Shown piece by piece: positions 27,800 through 35,128 of a stretch of 64,000 nt of DNA. The DNA is from GCA-2731375 sp964631725 (GTDB taxonomy: Bacteria; Pseudomonadota; Alphaproteobacteria; GCA-2731375). Under the pieces are notes generated by a model. That model ran no database searches, was not told the origin of the DNA, and saw only the letters and a list, made by a program, of their open reading frames with translations. Within the stretch, counting starts at the first letter, position 1. Every line of letters starts with the position of its first letter. Location of the stretch: contig CAZVYX010000001.1 of assembly GCA_964631725.1 (NCBI GenBank), positions 251,712-315,711 on the forward strand, read 5' to 3'. The position numbers and the translations under genes are program-made.

Positions 27800-28822
27800 A
27801 TGAGACAAGAACATCCTTTCGCCACCTATGTGCGCATTCTCGGCCGGGGCAAAAGCTTCCAGCGTTCCTTGACGGAGGCGGAGGCGGAAGACGCCATGGC
27901 CATGATCCTGGCCGGCGACGTTCTGCCCGAACAACTTGGCGCCTTTCTGATGCTGCTGCGCATGAAGGAGGAAACGGGCGGCGAAATTGCCGGTTTCGTT
28001 CGCGCCGCCCGGCAAAGTTTTGACCTGCCCGAAACCATGCCAGCGGTCGATCTCGATTGGTCGTGCTACGCCGGCAAGAAGCGGCAGTTGCCCTGGTTCA
28101 TGCTGGCGGCGGTTGTCCTGGCGGAGAATGGCGTCAGGATTTTCATGCATGGCGCCGATGGGCACACGCCCGGACGGGTTTATGCCCGCGAGGTGATGGA
28201 TTTTCTCGGCCTGCCCGTTGCAAGCTCGCTAAGCGAGGCGGCGCGCCAGATCGATCAGGACGGCATCAGCTATCTGCCATTGGAGCATTTGAGCCCCCGC
28301 CTGCATGAAATGATCGAACTACGCCCGATCCTTGGCCTGCGCTCACCGGTGCATACCCTGTCCCGCATGCTCAATCCCTTTGCCGCCGCGCATATGCCCC
28401 AGGGTATTTTCCATCCGGGCTACGGCAAGATCCATCAGGATGCGGCCCTGGCACTTGGCCAGCCGCACATGGCGGTTTTCCGCGGCGAAGGTGGCGAGAT
28501 CGAGCGGCGTCCAGGCAAGCCGGCCACGGTTGAGACCGTCCATGATGGTGTGGCGGACAGCGAAGAATGGCCGCCATTGCTGCCTGATCCACGTCAGAAG
28601 TATGAAGAAGAATTGCATCTCGCTCGTCTGGTCCAGGTCTGGAAGGGGGTGGAGGAGAGCCCATTCGCCTCCGCCGCCGTGACGGGCACCCTGGCAATTG
28701 TTCTGAAGCTTATGAACCGGGCCGACAGCATCGCCGGGGCCCAGACGCTGGCCGAGGAAATGTGGGCGGATCGCCATAGAGAAAGATTTGTCGACAGGCT
28801 GCGGATGGAGAGGGCGGAATGA
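27800..28822 (+). CDS. TrpD2/YbiB-like protein of the anthranilate phosphoribosyltransferase fold
   Basis: This 340-residue protein has the N-terminal helical glycosyltransferase family 3 domain (residues ~5-70, with LAGDVLPEQLGAFLMLLRMK). A catalytic-like domain follows, with IFMHGADGHTPGR in place of the phosphate-binding loop and a later HPGYGKIHQDAA segment. This is the TrpD2/YbiB subgroup, of which some members bind nucleic acid and lack trpD enzymatic activity. There are no other tryptophan genes nearby. The gene lies inside the dsr operon, 7 bp after dsrP and overlapping dsrN by 4 bp. The start at 27800 (MRQEHPF) is preferred over a frame from 27716 that overlaps dsrP. Its role in sulfur oxidation is not known to me. 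Confidence 0.75.
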   Translation: MRQEHPFATYVRILGRGKSFQRSLTEAEAEDAMAMILAGDVLPEQLGAFLMLLRMKEETGGEIAGFVRAARQSFDLPETMPAVDLDWSCYAGKKRQLPWFMLAAVVLAENGVRIFMHGADGHTPGRVYAREVMDFLGLPVASSLSEAARQIDQDGISYLPLEHLSPRLHEMIELRPILGLRSPVHTLSRMLNPFAAAHMPQGIFHPGYGKIHQDAALALGQPHMAVFRGEGGEIERRPGKPATVETVHDGVADSEEWPPLLPDPRQKYEEELHLARLVQVWKGVEESPFASAAVTGTLAIVLKLMNRADSIAGAQTLAEEMWADRHRERFVDRLRMERAE

Positions 28823-30243
28823 AGGGACTGCTGATTTCCGCGGCGGCGAAATCGTCGGGTAAGACCACGGTAACCATGGGTTTGACTGCCGCCCTGGCCC
28901 GGCGGGGCCGCAGCGTGCAGTGTTACAAGAAGGGTCCCGACTATATCGATGCCATGTGGTTGAGCCACGCCTCCGGCCGGCCTTGCCGCAATCTGGACTT
29001 TTTTACTTCCTCCCATGAAGAGATCATGACCGCCTTCGCCGATGACGCGGCGGGCGCGGATCTTGGGCTGGTCGAAGGCAATAAGGGCTTGTTCGACGGC
29101 GTCGATCCGGAAGGCTCGGACAGCAATGCCGCCCTGGCCGAATTGTTGCGGATACCGGTGCTGTTGGTGATCGACACCCGTGGCATGACAAGAGGCATTG
29201 CGCCGCTGGTCACCGGCTACCAGCAGTTCGGTTCCAGCCTGCGGATCGCCGGCATTGTGCTCAATCAGGTCGGCGGGCCGCGCCATGAGGGCAAGCTTCG
29301 CGCCGCGATCGAACGCTATTCCGATATTCCGGTCCTCGGCGCCATTGGCCGGCATCAATCGATCACGATCAGCGAACGGCATCTGGGGCTGATGCCGCCG
29401 AACGAGGCGGCGGATGTCAGCGGCAGGATCAACGAACTGGCGGATATCATCGCGGCGGATGTGGATATCGACAAGATCGCCGGTGAAATCGCGGGCGAGG
29501 TGGAGGTTGCACCGAGCCTGGAAGCTTCCAGGCGCCGCCCCGCGCCGCTGGCCGGAGCCGGGGACGTCGTCATCGCATATGCCCGGGATGCGGCGTTCGG
29601 TTTCTATTACCCGGACGATCTGGCGGCATTGTCGCGCGCCGGCGCCGAACTGCGTCCATTCGATACGCTGCGCGACGAGACGTTGCCCGAGGCTTCGGGC
29701 CTGCTTATCGGCGGCGGATTTCCGGAAATCCTGGCATCACGGTTGAGCGCCAACACCCCGATGCGCGAGAGCATTCGCCAGGCGCTGGAGGGCGGCATGC
29801 CGGCCTACGCGGAATGCGGCGGCCTGATGTATCTTTCGCGCCGTCTGAGCTACCAGGGCGAGCGGTATCCAATGGTTGGCTTTGTTCCGGGCGATGCCGT
29901 CATGCACGAAAAGCCCATCGGCCGTGGCTACGTTCAACTGACCGGCACCGGAGCTCTGCCTTGGCCCGACCCGGGCGGAGAGGCGGAGGTGCTGCCGGCC
30001 CACGAATTTCATTACGCATCGCTGGAGAATTTACCGGATGGCCTTACCTACGCCTACGAGGTGAAGCGGGGTCATGGGATCGATGGCCATTGCGACGGCT
30101 TGATCATTGGTAATCTGGTGGCGGGATTTTCCCATCACAGGCAGACGGCGGCGAACCACTGGGCGGAGCGTTTCGTTGCCTTCGTGCGCGCTTGTTCACG
30201 CGCGGCGGCGCGGGAGCCCGAACAACGTAAACGGCGGGGATAG
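28819..30243 (+). CDS. dsrN: DsrN, cobyrinate a,c-diamide synthase-like siroheme amidase
   Basis: DsrN is a CbiA/CobB-like glutamine-dependent amidotransferase that converts siroheme to the siroamide form used by DsrAB in some organisms. The 474-residue protein has an N-terminal dethiobiotin-synthetase-like P-loop (SAAAKSSGKTTV) and FYYPDD in the linker. The C-terminal class I glutamine amidotransferase domain has its cysteine in YAECGGLMYL near residue 333. The ATGA overlap with the TrpD2-like gene sets the start. The family is shared with cobalamin synthesis, but the position in a dsr operon with no cob genes identifies it as DsrN. Confidence 0.9.
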   Translation: MKGLLISAAAKSSGKTTVTMGLTAALARRGRSVQCYKKGPDYIDAMWLSHASGRPCRNLDFFTSSHEEIMTAFADDAAGADLGLVEGNKGLFDGVDPEGSDSNAALAELLRIPVLLVIDTRGMTRGIAPLVTGYQQFGSSLRIAGIVLNQVGGPRHEGKLRAAIERYSDIPVLGAIGRHQSITISERHLGLMPPNEAADVSGRINELADIIAADVDIDKIAGEIAGEVEVAPSLEASRRRPAPLAGAGDVVIAYARDAAFGFYYPDDLAALSRAGAELRPFDTLRDETLPEASGLLIGGGFPEILASRLSANTPMRESIRQALEGGMPAYAECGGLMYLSRRLSYQGERYPMVGFVPGDAVMHEKPIGRGYVQLTGTGALPWPDPGGEAEVLPAHEFHYASLENLPDGLTYAYEVKRGHGIDGHCDGLIIGNLVAGFSHHRQTAANHWAERFVAFVRACSRAAAREPEQRKRRG

Positions 30244-30250
30244 CGACACC

Positions 30251-30454
30251 ATGGTACAGAACCTCATGCGGCTGAGCGATTTCATGATTAGGAATCCCCA
30301 GGTGACGTCCTTTCAGGAACTATTGCAGGTGATCGGCAAACAGGAGCAGCACCGCGCCGTGCTGCTGGAAATCGACCTGAAACCGGAATATCCCGATACG
30401 CCGAGGAATTGGGCGGCGGAGGTGGAAATGGCCTTCACCTGGGGGATGAAATGA
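30251..30454 (+). CDS. Small protein of unknown function in the dsr operon
   Basis: I do not recognise this 67-residue product. It has no cysteine, no signal peptide and no membrane segment. It opens MVQNLMRLSDFMIRN and contains a proline-rich EIDLKPEYPDTP. Its gene starts 7 bp after dsrN and overlaps the next small gene by 4 bp (ATGA), so it reads as a genuine member of the operon. It occupies the position where dsrR is found in purple sulfur bacteria, but lacks the cysteines or aspartates of the IscA-like DsrR. Confidence 0.6.
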   Translation: MVQNLMRLSDFMIRNPQVTSFQELLQVIGKQEQHRAVLLEIDLKPEYPDTPRNWAAEVEMAFTWGMK

Positions 30455-30675
30455 TCCCTCGAGAGCAAAAGCCATTGCAGTCTTTCCGCCTTCCGTTCGG
30501 CCCGGAAGTACAATTGCTTGAAGCGGAATTCGACGGCGATGTCCGGCTTTTACGCCTGCGAATAAAGGAAAAATCGCGCTTCACCACCGTCGATCTAGAT
30601 CCCGCGACGGCGCGGCTTTGGGGCGAAGCGATGAGCGCCTGGGCCGGCGATCAGATGGCGCGCGGCGACGAATGA
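30451..30675 (+). CDS. Small protein of unknown function, end of dsr operon
   Basis: I do not recognise this 74-residue product. It begins MIPREQKPLQSFRLPFG and is mostly predicted beta-strand (VQLLEAEFDGDVRLLRLRI) followed by a short helix (ARLWGEAMSAWAGDQM). It has no cysteine and no export signal. The ATG at 30451 overlaps the preceding stop, so coupled translation is likely. It is the last gene before the convergent tusA. Confidence 0.6.
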   Translation: MIPREQKPLQSFRLPFGPEVQLLEAEFDGDVRLLRLRIKEKSRFTTVDLDPATARLWGEAMSAWAGDQMARGDE

Positions 30676-30727
30676 GCCATCCGATCGGCACTGTCTCCGA
30701 GAGGCATTGCCGAATTCCGGACCCGCT

Positions 30728-30955
30728 TTAGCCGGTCTTTTTGATCAGAAACTTGTAGACGCCGCTGTCTTCACTGGAATCAAGCAGGTCATTGCCGGTG
30801 ACCCGGCAGAACGCCTCGAAGTCCTTTACCGAGCCCGGATCCGTTGCCTCGATTTCCAATGTGGCGCCGGTGTCCAGGCCCTTGATCGCCTTTTTCGCGC
30901 GCAGGATCGGCAAGGGGCAGTTCAAGCCCTTGGCATCCAATAATTGGTCTGCCAT
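30728..30955 (-). CDS. tusA: TusA-family sulfur carrier
   Basis: TusA carries persulfide sulfur in the cytoplasm and passes it to DsrEFH in sulfur oxidisers. The 75-residue protein has the defining motif CPLPILRAKKAI at residues 13-24, with the sulfur-carrying cysteine first. The ATG at 30955 has GGAG upstream; an in-frame TTG one codon earlier is unlikely to be used. It is followed upstream by dsrE2 on the same strand with a 99-bp gap, the common tusA-dsrE2 pairing of sulfur oxidisers. No cytoplasmic rhodanese gene completes the usual trio here. Confidence 0.92.
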   Translation of the reverse strand: MADQLLDAKGLNCPLPILRAKKAIKGLDTGATLEIEATDPGSVKDFEAFCRVTGNDLLDSSEDSGVYKFLIKKTG

Positions 30956-31054
30956 CAAATACTCCTATCTGGTTCAAGCTGTAGCCGCCACGGCATCATC
31001 GCCGATGGTAACTATATAAAGGAACGGTCCGCCCACCAAGCAAGCGGTGTGGTT

Positions 31055-31555
31055 CTAGATAAACAGGTTGATATCCGCCTCCAGCGCGTTCTCCACATAA
31101 GTTGCGGCGCCGGCGATTTCGATACCGTCGATCAGGTCCTCCTGCTTGAACTCGAACAGGTCCATGGTCATCTGGCAGCCAATTAGGCGGACGTCACCTT
31201 CAATCGCCTCTTCGCGCAGTTCCTCGATCGAGGCCACGCCCTTCTTTTCGATCATGTTCTTCATCATGCCGGTCGCCATGCTGCCGACACCGGGCATGGC
31301 CGCGACGAGATTAGGCATGCCGATATGCATGCCGGCCATGGGCATTTTCATCGCTGGATTGCCGAGCGCGGTAACTTCCAGATCCATTTTCTTTTGCAAC
31401 AGACCCAAGCCGTAGAAGGTAAAAAACATGCTGACATCCAGACCCATGCTGGAGGCCGTCGTCGCCAGAATGAACGGTGGGTAGGCCCAATCCAAGGACC
31501 CCTTGGTAACGATTAGCGACATACTCTTGGCATTACTGGCGCTTTCCTCGGACAT
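31055..31555 (-). CDS. dsrE2: DsrE2 sulfurtransferase
   Basis: This 166-residue DsrE2-type protein belongs to the DsrE/DsrF-like superfamily and pairs with TusA in sulfur transfer. It has the family opening SLIVTKGSLDWAYPPFILA, a hydrophobic methionine-rich central stretch (MPMAGMHIGMPNLVAAMPGVG) and a conserved cysteine in RLIGCQMTMDLFEF. DsrE2 proteins are often membrane-associated through the central stretch. Two putative operator sites lie in the 241-bp region shared with the divergent ArsR gene. Confidence 0.88.
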   Translation of the reverse strand: MSEESASNAKSMSLIVTKGSLDWAYPPFILATTASSMGLDVSMFFTFYGLGLLQKKMDLEVTALGNPAMKMPMAGMHIGMPNLVAAMPGVGSMATGMMKNMIEKKGVASIEELREEAIEGDVRLIGCQMTMDLFEFKQEDLIDGIEIAGAATYVENALEADINLFI

Positions 31556-31636
31556 CCTAATCTCCCCTGGTGTGTTCTTGTGGAAACCGTTACGGAACCT
31601 TACCCATCGGGCCGCCGGGAACTGGCATCACCTAAT

Positions 31637-31658
31637 CATATGCGGTTTGTCGCAAATG
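31637..31658 (+). promoter_or_regulatory. Putative ArsR-type operator, copy 2 (dsrE2 side)
   Basis: This is CATATGC-N8-GCAAATG, the most symmetrical of the four copies: the arms differ from a perfect inverted repeat at one position. It lies 82 bp upstream of the dsrE2 start and 139 bp upstream of the ArsR gene, so it could control both divergent units. Confidence 0.55.
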
Positions 31659-31689
31659 ATAATTCATAAAACTGTGAGCAACAAGATTT

Positions 31690-31711
31690 TATATGCACTA
31701 TTCTGCAACTG
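31690..31711 (+). promoter_or_regulatory. Putative ArsR-type operator, copy 3 (regulator side)
   Basis: This is TATATGC-N8-GCAACTG, with both arms identical to the dsrA-promoter copy. It lies 86 bp upstream of the ArsR-type gene, a position expected for autoregulation. The centre-to-centre distance from copy 2 is 53 bp, about five helical turns, which would allow two dimers on one face. Confidence 0.55.
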
Positions 31712-31796
31712 ATTGTATCCTTGCAGCTGGTATTGTTAAAGTTGGGAACCGTCAACTCTGGCGGCTTCGAATTCGGAAACGGAAGCGGAAACGGAC

Positions 31797-32096
31797 GTGG
31801 ATTCAACTGAACTAGGCGACGTCGCCATCGAAGTGAGCAAGTTCCTCAAGGCCATCGCCAATCCCGACAGGTTGCAAATTCTCTGTTTGTTGGTGCAGGA
31901 AGAAATGAACGTGACCGCGTTGGAACACGCGACCGGCATCCCGCAACCGCGATTGTCACAGCATCTGGCCCGTCTGCGCCAGGAAGGCCTGGTCAGCAAC
32001 CAACGTCAGGCCAAGGAAATCCGATATTCCCTTTCCAGCAATGAAACCCAGGAAGTCATCTCCCTGCTGCACCGCCTATACTGCGAGCAAAAATAA
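31797..32096 (+). CDS. ArsR-family regulator, SoxR/SqrR-like
   Basis: This 99-residue winged-helix repressor of the ArsR family has the recognition helix region IPQPRLSQHLARLRQEGLV and the wing QAKEIRYSLS. It has just two cysteines, Cys30 (LQILCLL) and Cys96 (YCEQK). Their spacing of 66 residues equals that recalled for the persulfide-sensing pairs of SqrR (41/107) and sHdrR (50/116). That suggests sulfane sulfur forms a bridge between them and releases DNA. Translation starts at GTG 31797. In Paracoccus the equivalent SoxR controls sox promoters, including soxW-soxX. Candidate operators are listed at four places in this window. Confidence 0.85.
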   Translation: MDSTELGDVAIEVSKFLKAIANPDRLQILCLLVQEEMNVTALEHATGIPQPRLSQHLARLRQEGLVSNQRQAKEIRYSLSSNETQEVISLLHRLYCEQK

Positions 32097-32143
32097 ACCC
32101 GCTGCGGCGGCGCGGTAGTTGTCGACACGCTCTGGGCAGAGCC

Positions 32144-32176
32144 GGGCGATGGGGGCATATACAGCCCCAATCGCCC
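32144..32176. terminator. Bidirectional terminator-like hairpin
   Basis: A 13-bp stem with one mismatch (GGGCGATGGGGGC against GCCCCAATCGCCC) closes a 7-base loop. It lies in the 141-bp space where the ArsR gene and the periplasmic DsrE-like gene converge. There is no long T-tract, so termination is inferred from position and stem strength. Confidence 0.6.
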
Positions 32177-32237
32177 GCCCAATCATCTTAGGTGATTCTA
32201 GGCTCCAAGGGCCCTGAACCAGCCGGTCGGCACCAGA

Positions 32238-32678
32238 TTAGGGTCTGACGATGGTCCAACCGGCTTCGTCCCGTTCGATCAACCGCACCACGCCGGCTGG
32301 AACGACATCGGCAAAGGCAAAAAGCTCGGGCTTCTTGCCTTCCTTCTTGGCCATGCCTTTCATGGTGTTACCACAAGCCTTGAAACTGACATTGGTCATG
32401 CTCTGGGAAAAATTGCCGATGCGCTTCTTCACCGGTGAGGTATCCGTGCGCAACATGTGCAGGCCCTTATTGAAAGCGATGATTTCAATTTCGACTTCCT
32501 CGCCCTTGCCGGAGTAATAGCGGGATATGTTCGCCGCCACGTTCAACACCGTGTTCATCTTTTGCGCACTGTCGTCACTGATCTGCAGCGCCAGATGATG
32601 GACCTTGTCGCCGGCCAATACGGGACTGGCGATCAGGAAACATACGGCCAGGATGGCCAAAAATGACTGCCGATACAT
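32238..32678 (-). CDS. Exported DsrE-family protein
   Basis: This 146-residue protein has a clear signal peptide (MYRQSFLAILAVCFLIASPVLA). The mature domain resembles the DsrE/DsrF-like superfamily, with HHLALQISDD, a strand EIEIIAFNKGLHML and a single mature cysteine in SFKACGNTMKGM. That cysteine is the expected position for a sulfur-binding residue. It should act in the periplasm. It is the last gene of a leftward unit after soxS and a GlcG-like gene, so a role in handling sulfur or protecting thiols during Sox catalysis is plausible but inferred. Confidence 0.75.
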   Translation of the reverse strand: MYRQSFLAILAVCFLIASPVLAGDKVHHLALQISDDSAQKMNTVLNVAANISRYYSGKGEEVEIEIIAFNKGLHMLRTDTSPVKKRIGNFSQSMTNVSFKACGNTMKGMAKKEGKKPELFAFADVVPAGVVRLIERDEAGWTIVRP

Positions 32679-32738
32679 GATATTCTTCTCCCCATTGAAG
32701 ATTAATTGATGGTTGGATGTCGTGATGGTTCGGCTGAT

Positions 32739-33239
32739 TTAGAACTCCAGCTTCTCAATTATGGCTTCAATTCCGGCGCGGGCGCAGGCATCGTCCGCCT
32801 TGCCGCCAGGGGCGCCTGAAATGCCGATGCCCGCGACAACCGTTCCCGCCGCTTCAACCGGGACGCCGCCGCCTATCATCAGTGCGCCCGTGACCTGGCG
32901 GACGCCTGATTGCTGCTCGCCGGCCTGGGTCAACTCGGCCATGGTTTCGGTATCGGTCCGGAAACTCACCGCCGTCCAGGCCTTTCGCCTCGCGGTTTCG
33001 ACAGTATGCGGACCCGCCAACTGGTCACGAATCGCCACCTGGACAATGCCGAACCGGTCGACAACCACGACGGCGACCTGATAGCCACCGGCGCGGCAGC
33101 TGTTCAGCGCACCCTGCGCCAGTTCCAGCGCGACCTCGGGCGTCAGCACCTTGAAGGACACCATTGCGTCTTCTTCGGCCCGCGCGCCTTGCGTCATGGC
33201 GGTCAGAATGACAGCGGCGGCCATGATGGTTCTCAACAT
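32739..33239 (-). CDS. Exported GlcG/HbpS-family (DUF336) protein
   Basis: This 166-residue protein has an N-terminal signal peptide (MLRTIMAAAVILTAMTQGARA). Its domain is typical of the GlcG/HbpS family, with YQVAVVVVDRFGIVQVAIRD, RKAWTAVSFR, GGGVPVEAAGTVVAGIGISG and the ending CARAGIEAI. Some family members bind haem. The start at 33239 is set by the signal peptide; a longer frame to 33380 is not credible. It overlaps soxS by 7 bp and precedes the exported DsrE-like gene, and so belongs to a periplasmic sox accessory operon. Confidence 0.82.
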   Translation of the reverse strand: MLRTIMAAAVILTAMTQGARAEEDAMVSFKVLTPEVALELAQGALNSCRAGGYQVAVVVVDRFGIVQVAIRDQLAGPHTVETARRKAWTAVSFRTDTETMAELTQAGEQQSGVRQVTGALMIGGGVPVEAAGTVVAGIGISGAPGGKADDACARAGIEAIIEKLEF

Positions 33240-33760
33240 GACACCCTCGCATTTCGTTTCGCACCTGAACTGTCCGGGCGGGCGCAGAGCGCCGAAGCCG
33301 CCGCGCTGCCATTTGCCGACTGGCGGTCGTGATCCTGGACCTGTGCCAACTTGCCCATCAACTCCTCCAGCAACACCCAAAAAAACTCCTCACCGGGATA
33401 ACCCACGATACGGCCGATTTCCCTGCTCCGATGTATCAGAACGAAGGTGGGTGTATAGACGACCGCCTTAAGCCCCTTGAGATCCGCCGGCCGCTCGTCA
33501 AAAAAATCAACGCGGCGCAGCGGTGCAATCCGCGCTTCCGCTGTCTTTGGGTATATGGGCGCGATTTCCGCATCCCATTTCTCGCACCAGCTACAGGCGC
33601 TGGACTCGAACATTATTAACTGGGCCGCCGCGGCCGGTGCCAGGCCGCTCGGAACTAGGAAAAAAACCGCTAGAATGCATGCGGGCAGCCATGCGGCGGC
33701 ACTGTGCCGTGGTCGCTTCTCCCGCCTGTCAAGCTGTCGCTGTCGTCCCGCTACGTCCAC
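33233..33760 (-). CDS. soxS: SoxS thioredoxin-like periplasmic protein
   Basis: SoxS is a periplasmic thioredoxin that in Paracoccus keeps SoxY active. The sequence has SSACSWCEKWDAEIAP with the redox CSWC motif, followed by TPTFVLIHRSREIGRIVGYP and FFWVLLEEL, close to known SoxS. No ATG lies upstream in frame; the best start is GTG at 33760, giving 175 residues with a signal region (AAAWLPACILAVFFLVP). The open frame continues far upstream to 34888 only because it runs antisense through soxT. The 3' end overlaps the GlcG-like gene by 7 bp. It is divergent from soxT. Confidence 0.8.
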   Translation of the reverse strand: MDVAGRQRQLDRREKRPRHSAAAWLPACILAVFFLVPSGLAPAAAAQLIMFESSACSWCEKWDAEIAPIYPKTAEARIAPLRRVDFFDERPADLKGLKAVVYTPTFVLIHRSREIGRIVGYPGEEFFWVLLEELMGKLAQVQDHDRQSANGSAAASALCARPDSSGAKRNARVSC

Positions 33761-33910
33761 CGCAAAAACACTTTTCTGGTTGTCGTCGGTCCCGATGCAC
33801 CGGTTTGCATACTTAACAATAATTGAATATGTCAAATTCGTCCAACACCAAACGGACCGCTGCCCGGCTTGACTTCGCATTGTCGGGTAAAATAATGGTG
33901 GTCGATCTTG

Positions 33911-35029
33911 ATGAAGGAACAGCTTGTGCTCGAAGATATCCCCGTTAACACGCAGGTCGCGGCATTGGCCTTTCTGCTTGGCGGCCTGTTCGGCGCCACG
34001 GCGCAACGGACCAATTTCTGTACCATGGGCGCGCTGTCCGATGTCGTCTTCATCGGCGATTGGAACAGATTTCGCGCCTGGATGCTGGCGATTGCGGTGG
34101 CCATGGTGAGCAGCCAGGGCCTGGAACTGTTCGAGGCCGTGGACTTGCGCAGCTCGATTTACCGCAGCGTCAATCTGGGCTGGCTGGGCGCCATAATCGG
34201 CGGCCTGATGTTCGGCTTTGGCATGACCTTGGCGGGAGGCTGCGCCAACAAAACTCTGGTGCGTCTGGGCGGCGGCAACTTGAAATCGATTGTTGTCGCC
34301 ATCGTGCTGGGCATTTTCGCCTATATGACCCTGCGGGGCCTGATCGGCCTGGCGCGCGTCGAATTGCAGGACGTGAGCATGATCGATGTTAGCGGTTGGG
34401 GCGCGGCCAATCAGGGGCTGCCGGAGCTGCTGGCTGTATTCGGCGCCCCGCTCGGTGCTGTCCGCATTGCCGTTGCCGCCGTCGTTGCCGGCGCCCTGGC
34501 ATGGTTCTGTTTCAAGGACGCCGGCTTTCGCCGCTCGCCACGAGATATCGCAGCCGGCCTGATCGTCGGCCTGCTGGTGGCCGCGGCCTGGGCCGTGACC
34601 GGCATCGTCGGCGCTGACGAATTTGATCCGGTGCCCCTGACCTCCATGACCTTCGTGGCGCCGATCGGCGAAGGGCTGCAGTATCTGATGACCTTCACCG
34701 GTTCGACGATCAATTTCGGTATCGCCGCGGTCGGCGGCATCATTGCCGGCGCATTTCTTTCGGCATTGGCTGGAAGGCAATTCCATATTGAAAGCTTCAC
34801 GGATGCCGATGACATGATGCGTCATCTGATCGGCGCGGCGTTGATGGGAACGGGCGGCGTGATGGCGCTTGGCTGCACGATTGGGCAAGGCATCACGGGC
34901 ATGTCGACCTTGTCGCTCGGCTCGTTGATCGCCATCGCGGCGATAATTGCCGGTGGCTTGCTGGGGCTAAAATATCAAGAAGAGGGCAGCCTTGCCGGTG
35001 CTGTCCGCGCGCTGATCGGGCGCGGTTAG
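33911..35029 (+). CDS. soxT: SoxT, YeeE/YedE-family sulfur-compound transporter
   Basis: This 372-residue polytopic membrane protein of the YeeE/YedE (sulphur transport) family has about nine to ten hydrophobic segments. It has two copies of the family signature: GFGMTLAGGCANKTLVRLGGGNLKS in the first half (with the conserved cysteine) and MALGCTIGQGITGMSTLSLGS in the second. Such proteins, named SoxT in sox clusters, are thought to import thiosulfate or sulfane sulfur. The ATG at 33911 is used; a TTG precedes it by one codon. Its TAG overlaps the start of a palindromic element. Confidence 0.88.
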   Translation: MKEQLVLEDIPVNTQVAALAFLLGGLFGATAQRTNFCTMGALSDVVFIGDWNRFRAWMLAIAVAMVSSQGLELFEAVDLRSSIYRSVNLGWLGAIIGGLMFGFGMTLAGGCANKTLVRLGGGNLKSIVVAIVLGIFAYMTLRGLIGLARVELQDVSMIDVSGWGAANQGLPELLAVFGAPLGAVRIAVAAVVAGALAWFCFKDAGFRRSPRDIAAGLIVGLLVAAAWAVTGIVGADEFDPVPLTSMTFVAPIGEGLQYLMTFTGSTINFGIAAVGGIIAGAFLSALAGRQFHIESFTDADDMMRHLIGAALMGTGGVMALGCTIGQGITGMSTLSLGSLIAIAAIIAGGLLGLKYQEEGSLAGAVRALIGRG

Positions 35030-35128
35030 AGCATGTTTCTTCTAAACATGCTCCGACTCTTAAGAAAAGAGCTATTGAACCAATTACCTAAGTCGCGAAA
35101 GCGACTCCGATTAATTGAAAATTGCTCT
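35029..35128. repeat. Compound palindromic intergenic element
   Basis: The ~100-bp gap between convergent soxT and soxW consists almost entirely of inverted repeats. GAGCATGTTT (35029-35038) and AAACATGCTC (35044-35053) form a perfect 10-bp stem. CTCTT/AAGAG follows (35057-35071). A long imperfect hairpin runs from about 35068 to 35128, with a perfect core AGTCGC-GAAA-GCGACT (35091-35106) nested in CAATTA/TAATTG. The design resembles the mobile palindromic repeats common between alphaproteobacterial genes, and it probably terminates both units. Confidence 0.7.

Noticed and set aside
30251..30675. Calling the two small genes dsrR and dsrS
   Set aside because: They lack the IscA-like fold residues of DsrR and are far too short for DsrS. 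Position alone is not enough.
33761..33910. A further operator copy between soxS and soxT
   Set aside because: I looked for the 7-8-7 pattern because Paracoccus SoxR binds near soxS, but only loose half-site matches are present.
33761..34888. Long minus-strand frame continuing upstream of soxS
   Set aside because: It runs antisense through soxT, whose membrane protein is clearly real. Only the part from the GTG at 33760 shows SoxS similarity.
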